The notes under the pieces: model-generated
Told to the model about the DNA's origin: nothing
Databases searched by the model: none
What the model saw: the letters and a program-made list of their open reading frames with translations, nothing else
Translations under genes and position numbers: made by a program
From: Oscillospiraceae bacterium
GTDB taxonomy: Bacteria; Bacillota; Clostridia; Oscillospirales; Ruminococcaceae
Reading direction: 5' to 3'
Assembly (NCBI GenBank): GCA_017545185.1
Contig: JAFWQJ010000079.1
Location: forward strand, 1-64,000
DNA length: 64,000 bases
In this document: positions 33,808 through 41,971 of the stretch, piece after piece
How positions within the stretch are numbered: position 1 is the stretch's first letter
Layout: every line of letters begins with the position of its first letter

Positions 33808-35781
33808 TCAGCGGAATCGTCTGCGTTTCAGCTCAACGGTGAAGATGCCGTCTTTCGCGGTCACACGCAGACGGAGCTTATGCAGTGCCGCGATCTGCTG
33901 CACGATGCTCAGCCCGAGCCCGCTGCCGGACTGACTGCCGCGTGCCGCATCACCGCGTTTGAACGGCTCACAGAGGGTTTTGGTATCCAGCTCGCCGGTA
34001 TACGGATTGCTGATGCGGAGGCTGCGCTTTTCTGCGGTCACGGTGACCGCGCCGCCCTCCGCCGTATGCTGTACGGCATTCGCTGCGAGATTCTCGCAAA
34101 GCTGCGCCAGCATATCGGGATTGCCCTTCACGGTCAGCTGCCCGGATTCCGTCAGTGTCAGACCGCGCTGCTCCATAAGAGCCGCGTTTCTGAGAAATGC
34201 CGCGTGCAGCAATTCCGTCAGGTCAAGCTTTTCCTTCATGGCCGGTGCGGCTCTGCCCTCCAGTTTGGAAAGATCGAGCACGCCTGCGATCATCTCATCA
34301 ATATGCGTGACGTTCTCCATGATGCAGTCTGCGTATTCGTCCACGGATTCCGGATGCGTATGCGCCCGGATATTCTCCGCATGGCCGTAGATCACGGCAA
34401 GCGGCGTTTTCAGGTCATGCGCAAGGGCGCCGGTCAGGTTTCTGCGGTATGCCTCGATATCATAGCGTCTGCTGTAGAGCAGATACGCGATGACCGACCA
34501 GACCAGTGCCGCACCGGTGACCGCGATCAGAAACGGCAGGATCATGAGCGGAACCGCTGCCAGCACCAGATAGCCGAAAAGCTTTTTCGGCTCCACATAC
34601 TGAAAATGAAACAGCAGCCATGTCTCACCGCGGAACTGCACTTCTTCCGTGCCGGCTTCATAATTGCCGATCGCCTCATATCTGCCGTTGATATACCCGC
34701 GCCTTTTTTCCGTATACAGTGTCGGCTTGAACTCGCTGTAGATCTTCATCGGCTGCTCCAGCAGCAGCGCATCATAATGTTTCCGCAGACTCAGAACGAG
34801 CTCCTCCCGGGTTTCGGCGTTCCACGATTCCATATTAAAATGCGTCTGAACATCGCCGTAGATCGCCTCGTGAATATCCTCGTCCCGGCTCTGTACCAGC
34901 TCCTTTACACTTCCCGGCAGCTCGGCTTTCATCCGCGCGATCAGTTCCTCAGCGCGCGGTGCATCCGGGTTTCCGTACAGAAACACCTGTCCGATATGCG
35001 GCTGCCCATCCGTGCTCAGCTTCTTTGCAAGCTGCTCCGGTTGACGGTTCTCATCATCGGCGCTGCTGTATTTATGAAAGACAGACAGATATTCCCGGCT
35101 TCGGTCGCCTTCGATCTTCGTCCAGCCGGACTTGCCCGCCGGTGACTGATCAACCCATTCTCCCCGGAGCCGTCCGCCGTCTCTCCGGAAATAGTCGTGC
35201 GGAAAAATACTGTCCTCTGCAACAAAGACCTCACCCGGAACAAACTGATCGTCCTTCACGTAAATGCTGTAAATATGGTCAATACAGTAATTGCCGCTGT
35301 CGGAATAATCAAAAGCATTTCTACCCGCTGCCAGCTGTTTCAGAAGAGCCTGATCCCGCAGATAATAATACTTTTTTTCTTCGTTCTGCCAGATCTCTGC
35401 GATCGCATAGGGCGCACCGGCAATGATCTCGCCGGTTTCCGGATGACAGAGCATCACGGCGCGTTCCGACGATTCCTCCGCGATACTGCCGCCGGTTTCG
35501 GTCATCCAGGTCAGGTAATCCGCCGCGCATGTAATTAACGGGCTTGTTCCCGCATCCGCTAACTGCAGTCGGCTCTCATGCTTGTTTTCCGGTTCCTCTT
35601 GCCAGGAATCGTCCGATCTTCTCTCTGTAAAATCGCGCGGATTCCGATTGGTACAATCCTCCCAGCTCGGCCGGAATACAAACCAGCCGAGCAAAGCAGC
35701 AGCAGCCGGCAAAGTAATGAGAAACCGTCGCCGGAAAAATCTGCCGAATTTCTTTTTTTCCTGTTTGTTCTGTTTCTTCAT
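33808..35781 (-). CDS. sensor histidine kinase with large extracytoplasmic domain
   Basis: 657 residues. The ATG at 35781 (MKKQNKQ) lies nine bases from GAGGA; the in-frame GTG at 35790 is too close to it. A first membrane segment at about 25-38 and a second near 385-420 enclose about 340 residues outside the membrane, an unusually large sensor part. A HisKA domain follows with the phospho-acceptor His in TGALAHDLKTPLAV, then a HATPase_c domain (ENLAANAVQHTAEGG, SGLGLSIVQQIAAL). It phosphorylates the OmpR-type regulator encoded 12 bases upstream. The signal is unknown. Confidence 0.9.
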   Translation of the reverse strand: MKKQNKQEKKKFGRFFRRRFLITLPAAAALLGWFVFRPSWEDCTNRNPRDFTERRSDDSWQEEPENKHESRLQLADAGTSPLITCAADYLTWMTETGGSIAEESSERAVMLCHPETGEIIAGAPYAIAEIWQNEEKKYYYLRDQALLKQLAAGRNAFDYSDSGNYCIDHIYSIYVKDDQFVPGEVFVAEDSIFPHDYFRRDGGRLRGEWVDQSPAGKSGWTKIEGDRSREYLSVFHKYSSADDENRQPEQLAKKLSTDGQPHIGQVFLYGNPDAPRAEELIARMKAELPGSVKELVQSRDEDIHEAIYGDVQTHFNMESWNAETREELVLSLRKHYDALLLEQPMKIYSEFKPTLYTEKRRGYINGRYEAIGNYEAGTEEVQFRGETWLLFHFQYVEPKKLFGYLVLAAVPLMILPFLIAVTGAALVWSVIAYLLYSRRYDIEAYRRNLTGALAHDLKTPLAVIYGHAENIRAHTHPESVDEYADCIMENVTHIDEMIAGVLDLSKLEGRAAPAMKEKLDLTELLHAAFLRNAALMEQRGLTLTESGQLTVKGNPDMLAQLCENLAANAVQHTAEGGAVTVTAEKRSLRISNPYTGELDTKTLCEPFKRGDAARGSQSGSGLGLSIVQQIAALHKLRLRVTAKDGIFTVELKRRRFR

Positions 35782-35793
35782 GACAGTCACTCC

Positions 35794-36477
35794 TCAGACA
35801 TGGTCTTTCAGCTGATATCCCTTGGAGATGACGGTCCGGATCTGCTTTCCCGCACGGCCGAGTGCCTTGCGCAGCTTCTTGATATGCGTATCAACGACGC
35901 GATCACTGCCGAAAAAGTCACTGCCCCAGATTCTGTCAAGGAGCTGATCGCGCGAGACGACCCAGTCTTTATGTTCCATTAAAAATTGGAGCAGCGCAAA
36001 TTCCTTTGCGGGCAGCGTGACCGGCTGACCGTCTGCCGTGACGTCCAGTGTCACCGGGTTCAGCGTGATCGCGCCGCAGACAAGCTCCCGCTTTAAGACC
36101 GTTCCCTTCGCGCGTTTGAGCAGAGCCTGCGTCTTGGCATAGAGCATGGCGAGCGAAAAGGGCTTGACCACATAATCGTCGCAGCCGAGCGTATAGCCGT
36201 AAAGCACTTCCTCCTCGCGGGTGCGCGCCGTCAGAAACAGCAGAGGCACATCCGATACCGCGCGGATGCTCCGGCAGATCGAAAAGCCGTCCAGACCCGG
36301 CAGCATGACATCCAGCAGGATCAGATCGTATTCGCCGCTGCGCGCAGCTTCCAGACCGTCCGCGCCGTCATGCACGGTGTCGATCGTACAGAGACAGTCG
36401 GTCTGTGCGGAGTAATAATCGCAGATCATTCTGCAGATCTGCACATTGTCCTCCACAAGCAGGATCCTGTATGTCAT
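35794..36477 (-). CDS. OmpR/PhoB-family response regulator
   Basis: 227 residues. ATG at 36477 is chosen for GGAGGTGAGG upstream and because REC domains start MTYRILLVEDN. The receiver domain has Asp9-Asp10-type acidic pocket residues (VEDN), phospho-acceptor Asp56 (LILLDVMLPG), Thr in FLTAR and Lys in VKPF. The C-terminal winged helix (LPAKEFALLQFLMEHKDWVVSRDQLLDRIWG, VDTHIKKLRKALG region) binds DNA. It pairs with the histidine kinase directly downstream. Its leader contains a terminator-like hairpin at 36582-36604. Confidence 0.93.
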   Translation of the reverse strand: MTYRILLVEDNVQICRMICDYYSAQTDCLCTIDTVHDGADGLEAARSGEYDLILLDVMLPGLDGFSICRSIRAVSDVPLLFLTARTREEEVLYGYTLGCDDYVVKPFSLAMLYAKTQALLKRAKGTVLKRELVCGAITLNPVTLDVTADGQPVTLPAKEFALLQFLMEHKDWVVSRDQLLDRIWGSDFFGSDRVVDTHIKKLRKALGRAGKQIRTVISKGYQLKDHV

Positions 36478-36552
36478 TTGCCTCACCTCCGGTATCTTCA
36501 TGTTAGCAGAAAGATGTGTCCTCCATATGTCCTTCCCGTGAATTCGCCGCAC

Positions 36553-36581
36553 TTGCTTTTTCGGCCGGATTGCTGTATAAT
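36553..36581 (+). promoter_or_regulatory. promoter reading toward the DUF434 gene
   Basis: TTGCTT (36553-36558), 17-base spacer, TATAAT (36576-36581). It faces the minus-strand promoter at 36637-36665, so their transcripts would overlap. Confidence 0.6.
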
Positions 36582-36604
36582 AAAAAACATACCCGAAGGT
36601 ATGC
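36582..36604 (-). terminator. terminator-like hairpin in the response-regulator leader
   Basis: On the minus strand CATACC-TTCG-GGTATG is followed by TTTTTTATT, between the promoter at 36637 and the ATG at 36477. This suggests attenuation of the two-component operon. Confidence 0.55.
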
Positions 36605-36636
36605 GGTGATTGAATATGATGCCTGCCGATGCTCCT

Positions 36637-36665
36637 ATTGTAGCATATCTTCACAGTCTTGTCAA
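36637..36665 (-). promoter_or_regulatory. promoter of the two-component operon
   Basis: Minus strand TTGACA (36665-36660), 17-base spacer, TACAAT (36642-36637). Confidence 0.75.
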
Positions 36666-36685
36666 GATTTTTATGAGGTGAATGT

Positions 36686-37402
36686 ATGTCAGTTCAGGCA
36701 AAGCGCGGCTTTCTGCCGTCAGATGCGCGGGATTTCAGCACAGAAAGTCTCCCGAAGCTGAAAAAGGCCGCAGAGGAGGTCTGCTATCTGCTGGACCGCG
36801 GCTATCCTGTCACGCCGGTCACGCGCTTTGTCGGTGACCGGTATCAGTTCTCTGAACGCCAGCGTCTGGCACTGGCGCGCACGCTCTCTCCGGAAGCGGC
36901 AGTACACGCACGCAAAAGCCGCGAGGTGACCGATATTGCCGGCGAAACGCTCTGGATCGACGGATTCAATGTCATCATCGGACTGGAGATCGCTTATTCC
37001 CAGTCGATGCTGTTTCACTGCATGGACGGCACGATCCGTGACCTTGCAGGGCTGCACGGAACCTACCGGCTGATCCCGCAGACCGATTCCGCGATCACCG
37101 CACTGCTCAGGACACTGGAAACGAGCCGGACCGCAAAGGCCGTGATCTGTCTCGATCAGCCGGTCTCCAATTCCGGCAGACTGAAACAGCGCATCCTTGA
37201 ACTGGCAGAGCATATCTCCTTTGATCTCGATGTGCTGATCGAGAATCCGGTCGATGCGCTCCTGAAAACAAAGCCGCTCATTGCCTCCGGCGACGCGATC
37301 ATTCTCGATGAATGCAGCCGCTGGTTCAATCTGGCGCGCACGGTCATTGCACAGCAGATCGGAGATTATCCGTATATTGATTTTACGCCGGAGATTCCAT
37401 AA
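36686..37402 (+). CDS. DUF434 / DUF5616 family protein
   Basis: 238 residues, cytoplasmic. The N-terminal DUF434 part includes RGFLPSDARDF and LKKAAEEVCYLLDRGYPVTP; the C-terminal DUF5616 part has LWIDGFNVIIGLE, TAKAVICLDQPVSNSG and SGDAIILDECSRWFNLA. The Asp-rich motifs (IDGFN, CLDQP, LDEC) resemble a PIN/NYN-type nuclease fold with a conserved acidic centre; this is my inference. GAGG lies seven bases before the ATG. It is monocistronic and lies just upstream of the rtcB unit, which suggests, weakly, a link with RNA processing. Confidence 0.8.
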   Translation: MSVQAKRGFLPSDARDFSTESLPKLKKAAEEVCYLLDRGYPVTPVTRFVGDRYQFSERQRLALARTLSPEAAVHARKSREVTDIAGETLWIDGFNVIIGLEIAYSQSMLFHCMDGTIRDLAGLHGTYRLIPQTDSAITALLRTLETSRTAKAVICLDQPVSNSGRLKQRILELAEHISFDLDVLIENPVDALLKTKPLIASGDAIILDECSRWFNLARTVIAQQIGDYPYIDFTPEIP

Positions 37403-37449
37403 GCTGTATACCGACCCGCTACAAAACGGTTACAATTCAGGAATACCGC

Positions 37450-37478
37450 TTGACAAATCTGCGGAAAGCGCATATAAT
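37450..37478 (+). promoter_or_regulatory. promoter of the rtcB leader
   Basis: TTGACA (37450-37455), 17-base spacer, TATAAT (37473-37478): a perfect consensus. Confidence 0.88.
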
Positions 37479-37511
37479 AAACACAAATTCTGAGAAAGGC
37501 AGGTGAACCCC

Positions 37512-37586
37512 ATGAAATATCAATATCTGACAATTCCATATCAACAACCGAACTGCATGAGGAGTTTGCCCGCGTACACGGCCTGA
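37512..37586 (+). CDS. 24-aa leader ORF upstream of rtcB
   Basis: ATG at 37512 follows GGCAGGTG and the frame reads MKYQYLTIPYQQPNC... to TGA at 37584. An overlapping frame (ending TGA at 37598-37600) encodes TTELHEEFARVHGLTVYS, so the stretch could also be a frameshifted gene remnant. It sits between a consensus promoter and a terminator in front of rtcB. Confidence 0.4.
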   Translation: MKYQYLTIPYQQPNCMRSLPAYTA

Positions 37587-37610
37587 CTGTGTATTCATGA
37601 CGATCGTCAA

Positions 37611-37643
37611 AGCATCTCTGCACCGGCAGGGATGCTTTTTTTT
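37611..37643 (+). terminator. terminator / attenuator before rtcB
   Basis: AGCATCTCTGC-ACCG-GCAGGGATGCT followed by eight T. No full-length gene ends here, and rtcB starts 26 bases later without a clear promoter of its own. Confidence 0.75.
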
Positions 37644-37668
37644 GCGGGCACTCCGGAAAGGACAATTC

Positions 37669-38877
37669 ATGTTTGAAATTCAGGGCAAATACGCTTCTGC
37701 AAAGGTTTTTGCGGATATCGCAGAGGAAAGCGCCGTCGCGCAGATCCTGTCCCTGTGCAATCAGCCGGTGAGTGCCGGTGCAAAGATCCGCATCATGCCG
37801 GATGTCCACGCCGGTGCAGGCTGCACGATCGGCACGACCATGACAGTCACAGACACCGCGATCCCGAATCTCGTCGGTGTCGATATCGGCTGCGGCATGG
37901 AGACCGTCCGGCTCAAAGAAAAGCATATCGAGCTGCAGAAGCTCGACAAGCTGATCTACCGGAGCATTCCGTCCGGATTTTCCGTCAGGGAGACGCCGCA
38001 CCGGTTTGCATCGCGCTTTGCACCGGAACTGCTTTACTGCGCCGATAACATTCACGTTCCGCGCATGATGCTGAGCATCGGAACGCTCGGCGGCGGCAAT
38101 CATTTCATCGAGGCCGATCAAAGCGAGGACGGCAGCATTTATCTGGTCATCCACTCCGGCTCACGGCATCTCGGCGTCGAGGTCGCAAAATACTATCAGG
38201 AGGAAGCCTACCGGCAGCTGAACGCAGCCTCAAAGGACGAGGTCGATGCGCTGATCGCGTCGCTGAAAGCACAGGGGAAGGAAACGCAGATCCAGAAGGC
38301 ACTGAAAAAGCTGAAAGCCGAAAAGCGCACCGATGTCCCGAAGCATCTTGCGTATACCGCAGGCAGACTGTTTGAACAGTATATCCACGACATGAAGCTG
38401 ACGCAGGAATTTGCAATGCTCAGCCGGAAAGCCATGATCGACGAGCTGATCCGCGGCATGGGGCTGCATATTGCGGATCAGTTCACGACGATCCACAATT
38501 ATATCGATACGGAGCGCATGATCCTGCGGAAGGGCGCAGTCTCTGCACGGGCAGGCGAAAAGCTGCTGATCCCGATGAATATGCGAGACGGCAGCCTGAT
38601 CTGCACGGGCAGGGGCAATGACGACTGGAACCAGTCCGCTCCGCACGGCGCAGGGAGACTGATGTCCCGCGCCGATGCAAAGGCGTCGTTCACGGTCTCC
38701 GAATTCAAAAAGCAGATGGCCGGCATCTATACCACATCCGTCGGGAGCGGCACGCTGGACGAATGCCCGATGGCCTATAAGCCGATGGAAGCGATCACCG
38801 GATGCATCGGTGATACCGTCGAGATCAATGAGATCATCCGGCCGATCTACAACTTTAAGGCAGGTGCAGAGGAATGA
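37669..38877 (+). CDS. rtcB: RNA-splicing ligase RtcB
   Basis: 402 residues; ATG at 37669 follows GGAAAGGA. RtcB joins RNA 2',3'-cyclic phosphate (or 3'-phosphate) ends to 5'-OH ends using GTP and Mn2+. Core motifs are visible: IMPDVHAGAGCTIGTTM (metal/His), VGVDIGCGMETV (metal Cys and Asp), LGGGNHFIE, VIHSGSRHLG (His) and APHGAGRLMSRADA, where the C-terminal HGAGR His is guanylylated. Length fits the short bacterial class. Expression probably depends on readthrough of the terminator at 37611. It overlaps the next small gene by four bases (ATGA). Confidence 0.95.
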   Translation: MFEIQGKYASAKVFADIAEESAVAQILSLCNQPVSAGAKIRIMPDVHAGAGCTIGTTMTVTDTAIPNLVGVDIGCGMETVRLKEKHIELQKLDKLIYRSIPSGFSVRETPHRFASRFAPELLYCADNIHVPRMMLSIGTLGGGNHFIEADQSEDGSIYLVIHSGSRHLGVEVAKYYQEEAYRQLNAASKDEVDALIASLKAQGKETQIQKALKKLKAEKRTDVPKHLAYTAGRLFEQYIHDMKLTQEFAMLSRKAMIDELIRGMGLHIADQFTTIHNYIDTERMILRKGAVSARAGEKLLIPMNMRDGSLICTGRGNDDWNQSAPHGAGRLMSRADAKASFTVSEFKKQMAGIYTTSVGSGTLDECPMAYKPMEAITGCIGDTVEINEIIRPIYNFKAGAEE

Positions 38878-39146
38878 AGGATTTTGTACCCTACGAAAAA
38901 ATGAGCAAGAAGCAGAAGCGCGAACAGGACAAAAAGAAGCGCGGCACATGGACTTTTTCGCCTGTGACACGCATTGCGGATACGGATAAGAAAAAGTATT
39001 CGCGCAAGACAAAGCATAAGAACAGCGGCGGGGATGATTCCCTGCCGCTGTTTTTTGTTATCCGAGCAGCAGCCGTTTCAGCAGCGTCAGATCGTCCGCG
39101 CCGAGCCTGCTGTCTGCATTCAGATCTCCCGCCTGCCAGTCCGTGA
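38874..39146 (+). CDS. small basic protein coupled to rtcB, reading through the operon terminator
   Basis: 90 codons. The first ~50 residues (MKDFVPYEKMSKKQKREQDKK..., PVTRIADTDKKKYSRK) look like a genuine short, Lys-rich protein. After KHKN the frame runs through the terminator hairpin (39021-39056) and continues antisense to the next gene's dockerin, giving a low-complexity tail. The natural product was probably about 50 residues and the stop codon has been lost. ATGA overlap with rtcB shows translational coupling. The role is unknown; binding to RNA is a guess from its charge. Confidence 0.55.
   Translation: MKDFVPYEKMSKKQKREQDKKKRGTWTFSPVTRIADTDKKKYSRKTKHKNSGGDDSLPLFFVIRAAAVSAASDRPRRACCLHSDLPPASP
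39021..39056 (+). terminator. rho-independent terminator of the rtcB operon
   Basis: AACAGCGGCGGGGA-TGAT-TCCCTGCCGCTGTT followed by TTTT. Confidence 0.9.
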
Positions 39147-41703
39147 CGCTGCCTTCTCCGGTCAGATACCGGCAGAGCATGACCGCATCCGCGACGGAAA
39201 CCTTCCCGTACGCGTTGACATCGCCGCGCAGCGGGGCATTGTCTGCCGGTTCGCTGCCGGTATACCGGATCTGAGGCTCCGCAGTCTCCTGATAGCTGAA
39301 CCGGATATCATCCAGCGCCCCGCGGAATCCCTTTCCGACCACGGCAAGATCCGATTCCGCCGCACACATCACATCCAGCGGCGTGACGCTGCAGGCTTTG
39401 CGGTCTGCCTGCTGACCGTCGATCAGCAAAGATGCTGTCCCGTCAAGGAAACGCAGCGTAACGCGGTGCCATTCGCCTTTGGAGAGTGCCGGTGCTGTCA
39501 GAGAATATGTATCCCTGCCGTCCGAAACGGTCAGGCGCGTTTTTCCGTCCGCATCGGAAGGCGTCAGCATCAGATACGCACGGTCATCTCCGAAATGCAG
39601 GAGCTCCTGTCCATTCTGTCCGCCCTTCCAGAGCACCCCGAGACTGATCTGCAGATCATCGGTCATCAGGATGCCGCTGTCAAGCTGCAGACAGCCGCCG
39701 CCGTCAAAGCTGACGACGCCCTTTGCAGAGGTACGCTCGGACACCCATTCTGCGCCGTTCAGGCGGATGCCGGTCGCGGTATAGGCATCCGCGCCCCAAA
39801 AGCCTGTCCGGTCAGCAAAATCATAAGAAGCAAGATGCCCTTCCGCCGTCTGATGCCAGCCGCCCTCATCCAGCCAGCCGAACCCGACGCCGCTGTTTTT
39901 CTGCTCCTCATTCGCGTAATCGCCGTCCGTGATCGCCTGCCCGGAATATACGCCGCTGCCGGTCAGATACGAGGTACCCTTTGCACAGGCGCGGTCTTTC
40001 AGCGTGACCGCATCACAGACATAGGCCTTCTGCATGACGGACGCATTGCCGGAGATGCTGCACATTCCGGTGACGACCGCGTTGCCGCTCACGACGGCAT
40101 TGCCGATGATCGTCACGCTGCCCGTTTTCCAGCCGCCGTCCGCATAGACCCAGCCGCCGCCGTGCACGCAGGCATGTCCGGAAATGACCGCATGATCCTG
40201 CACAACGGTATCACCCGCGACCACTGCATGACCCGTGATCCTTGCTTCTCCGGAAACCTTCGCATTGCCGAGCACCATTGCCTCCGGGCCGACATAAACG
40301 GAATCGGCGACCTTAGCAGTATCCGCAACCCAGCCGCCGCCGTTTGCATGGATATGGCCGTTTCCTTTCTGATACCCGCCGGACTGCTGCACCGACGCGC
40401 CGGTCAGCCGGATCTCATAGGGATACCGTCTGCGCTCGTCGCCGGTGCGGTAGGGCGAATCCTTTTCCTTATGGAACGCGTTGACCGGATAAAGCTTTTC
40501 CGGCATGGCGGATACGGTCAGATACGCCTTTGCCATGCCCGCAGCAGAGACCCCTGCCGTCTCCCCGCTGCCGAACAGATCGGAATACCGCACATTACCG
40601 GACGCATCCTCCGTAACAATACATGCCTGCCATGCCGCATTCGGATCATCCGAAAGACCGCGCAGCTCTGCGGTGATCTCTCCGCCCGTGATCTGAAGCG
40701 GGATCACATTGATGCCGCCCTGCATCGGTGCTTCCCACTGCGGTGCCTGCAGCCAGCCGCTGCCGGTATCCTGCGGGACTGTATAAAACAGGTTCCGGTA
40801 ATACGGCGCATCCTTGCACTTCTGCGCAAATTCTGCGCGGTAGGCTTCTCTCGCGCCGAGATCAAAGGTCGCCATGCGCTTGGCATAATGCCCGAACACG
40901 GTCTGCACATCCGTCCCGAACAGCCGCGTGATCGTATCAAACGGATACTCCCCCGGCTTCGCCTCGGAGATCAGCCGTTTGACCGCAAACTGCCCGAGCC
41001 TCGGCAGATCATCCGGATTCGTTTCCAGATACACAAGGAACGGCCAGACCTCGTAATAATCGCGGCCGTGCGGATAGGCCATGTTCAGATTGCGGATATA
41101 CGGCTCGAACCAGCAGGTCCTGACTGTTCCGGTATAATAGCTGCTGCTTAAATACATCTCGCGGAACCAGTTTGCAAGCGGCTCCCACCATGCGCCGGTG
41201 ATCTCCTGATCGACCCAAGCCTTCTGCTGCATCGTCACGACATGACCGAACTCATGCGCGATCGTCAAGTCATCGAGCATCGCCTCCGGACTGATGATCT
41301 CAATGCCGTAACCGTCCTCCGCGCTCATGAACGCCCACCCATCCGGATACTGAGCCAGTCCGGTATTGGTCAAATAGACATTCGTTTTGTATTTCTGCGT
41401 GCTTCTGCCGTAGATATCGACATTCATATCCGTCATGCCGAGGAACTCGCCGTAGCATTTCCAGAGCTTTTCGTAATCGGCAAGATTGCGCTGCAGAAAC
41501 GCATCGCTGACCTTTCCGGTCGTGTCATTGTTCCCGTAGAAAATGACAAAATGCTCCGATTCCGCATAATGCGCCGTCTGACAGTAGCCCCATTTGTCGC
41601 GGATGCGGTATTCCTCCGCTGCAAGCGCATGTTCCGGCAGCAGATCAAGCATCGCAGAAGCTGTTGCCGCAGCCGTCAGCAATGCCGCTGTTTTTCTGTT
41701 CAT
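39058..41703 (-). CDS. secreted DUF6055 protein with hexapeptide helix, LamG domain and dockerin
   Basis: 881 residues; the start MNRKTAALL at 41703 follows GGAGGGG. Signal peptide 1-29. Residues about 40-330 form a DUF6055 metallopeptidase-like domain with the zinc motif HEFGH (150-154) and EPLANWFREM downstream. About 460-640 holds left-handed beta-helix hexapeptide repeats of the acetyltransferase type (VSGEARITGHAVVAGDTVV). A LamG/concanavalin-like domain follows (about 650-800), then a dockerin (822-881). The first dockerin calcium loop reads DVNAYG, with Tyr replacing a coordinating Asp. It should be a cellulosomal hydrolase or protease; its substrate is unknown. Confidence 0.82.
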   Translation of the reverse strand: MNRKTAALLTAAATASAMLDLLPEHALAAEEYRIRDKWGYCQTAHYAESEHFVIFYGNNDTTGKVSDAFLQRNLADYEKLWKCYGEFLGMTDMNVDIYGRSTQKYKTNVYLTNTGLAQYPDGWAFMSAEDGYGIEIISPEAMLDDLTIAHEFGHVVTMQQKAWVDQEITGAWWEPLANWFREMYLSSSYYTGTVRTCWFEPYIRNLNMAYPHGRDYYEVWPFLVYLETNPDDLPRLGQFAVKRLISEAKPGEYPFDTITRLFGTDVQTVFGHYAKRMATFDLGAREAYRAEFAQKCKDAPYYRNLFYTVPQDTGSGWLQAPQWEAPMQGGINVIPLQITGGEITAELRGLSDDPNAAWQACIVTEDASGNVRYSDLFGSGETAGVSAAGMAKAYLTVSAMPEKLYPVNAFHKEKDSPYRTGDERRRYPYEIRLTGASVQQSGGYQKGNGHIHANGGGWVADTAKVADSVYVGPEAMVLGNAKVSGEARITGHAVVAGDTVVQDHAVISGHACVHGGGWVYADGGWKTGSVTIIGNAVVSGNAVVTGMCSISGNASVMQKAYVCDAVTLKDRACAKGTSYLTGSGVYSGQAITDGDYANEEQKNSGVGFGWLDEGGWHQTAEGHLASYDFADRTGFWGADAYTATGIRLNGAEWVSERTSAKGVVSFDGGGCLQLDSGILMTDDLQISLGVLWKGGQNGQELLHFGDDRAYLMLTPSDADGKTRLTVSDGRDTYSLTAPALSKGEWHRVTLRFLDGTASLLIDGQQADRKACSVTPLDVMCAAESDLAVVGKGFRGALDDIRFSYQETAEPQIRYTGSEPADNAPLRGDVNAYGKVSVADAVMLCRYLTGEGSVTDWQAGDLNADSRLGADDLTLLKRLLLG

Positions 41704-41749
41704 CGTAACCCCTCCCCTTTTCTCCGCAGTCCTGCGGGAATCTGCTTTC

Positions 41750-41778
41750 ATTGTACTATAGATTTCCGGCCGCGTCAA
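41750..41778 (-). promoter_or_regulatory. promoter of the DUF6055 dockerin gene
   Basis: Minus strand TTGACG (41778-41773), 17-base spacer, TACAAT (41755-41750) in the context TATAGTACAAT, shared with 55613 and 57921. Confidence 0.75.
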
Positions 41779-41907
41779 TGAACAATCCTGCAAAAAGGCT
41801 GCGGCTTTGTCAGAAATGCAAAACTGTACAGTCCGCGGCGGCAAAAAAGACAGCCGGAATCAAACACGATCCGCACCGAAATTGTATACAATTATGATTA
41901 TAATGCC

Positions 41908-41936
41908 TTGACTTCATGCCCGTTCTGTGCTATGAT
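41908..41936 (+). promoter_or_regulatory. promoter of the zinc-ribbon/VWA/PurA-like operon
   Basis: TTGACT (41908-41913), 17-base spacer, TATGAT (41931-41936), 35 bases before the ATG at 41972. Confidence 0.7.
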
Positions 41937-41971
41937 AGTATCATACAAACGCGATCAAGGGAGGGCAGAAT

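Noticed and set aside
38974-41151. 725-codon open frame opposite the DUF6055 dockerin gene
   Set aside because: Antisense shadow with no recognisable domain; the opposite strand has signal peptide, HEFGH and dockerin.
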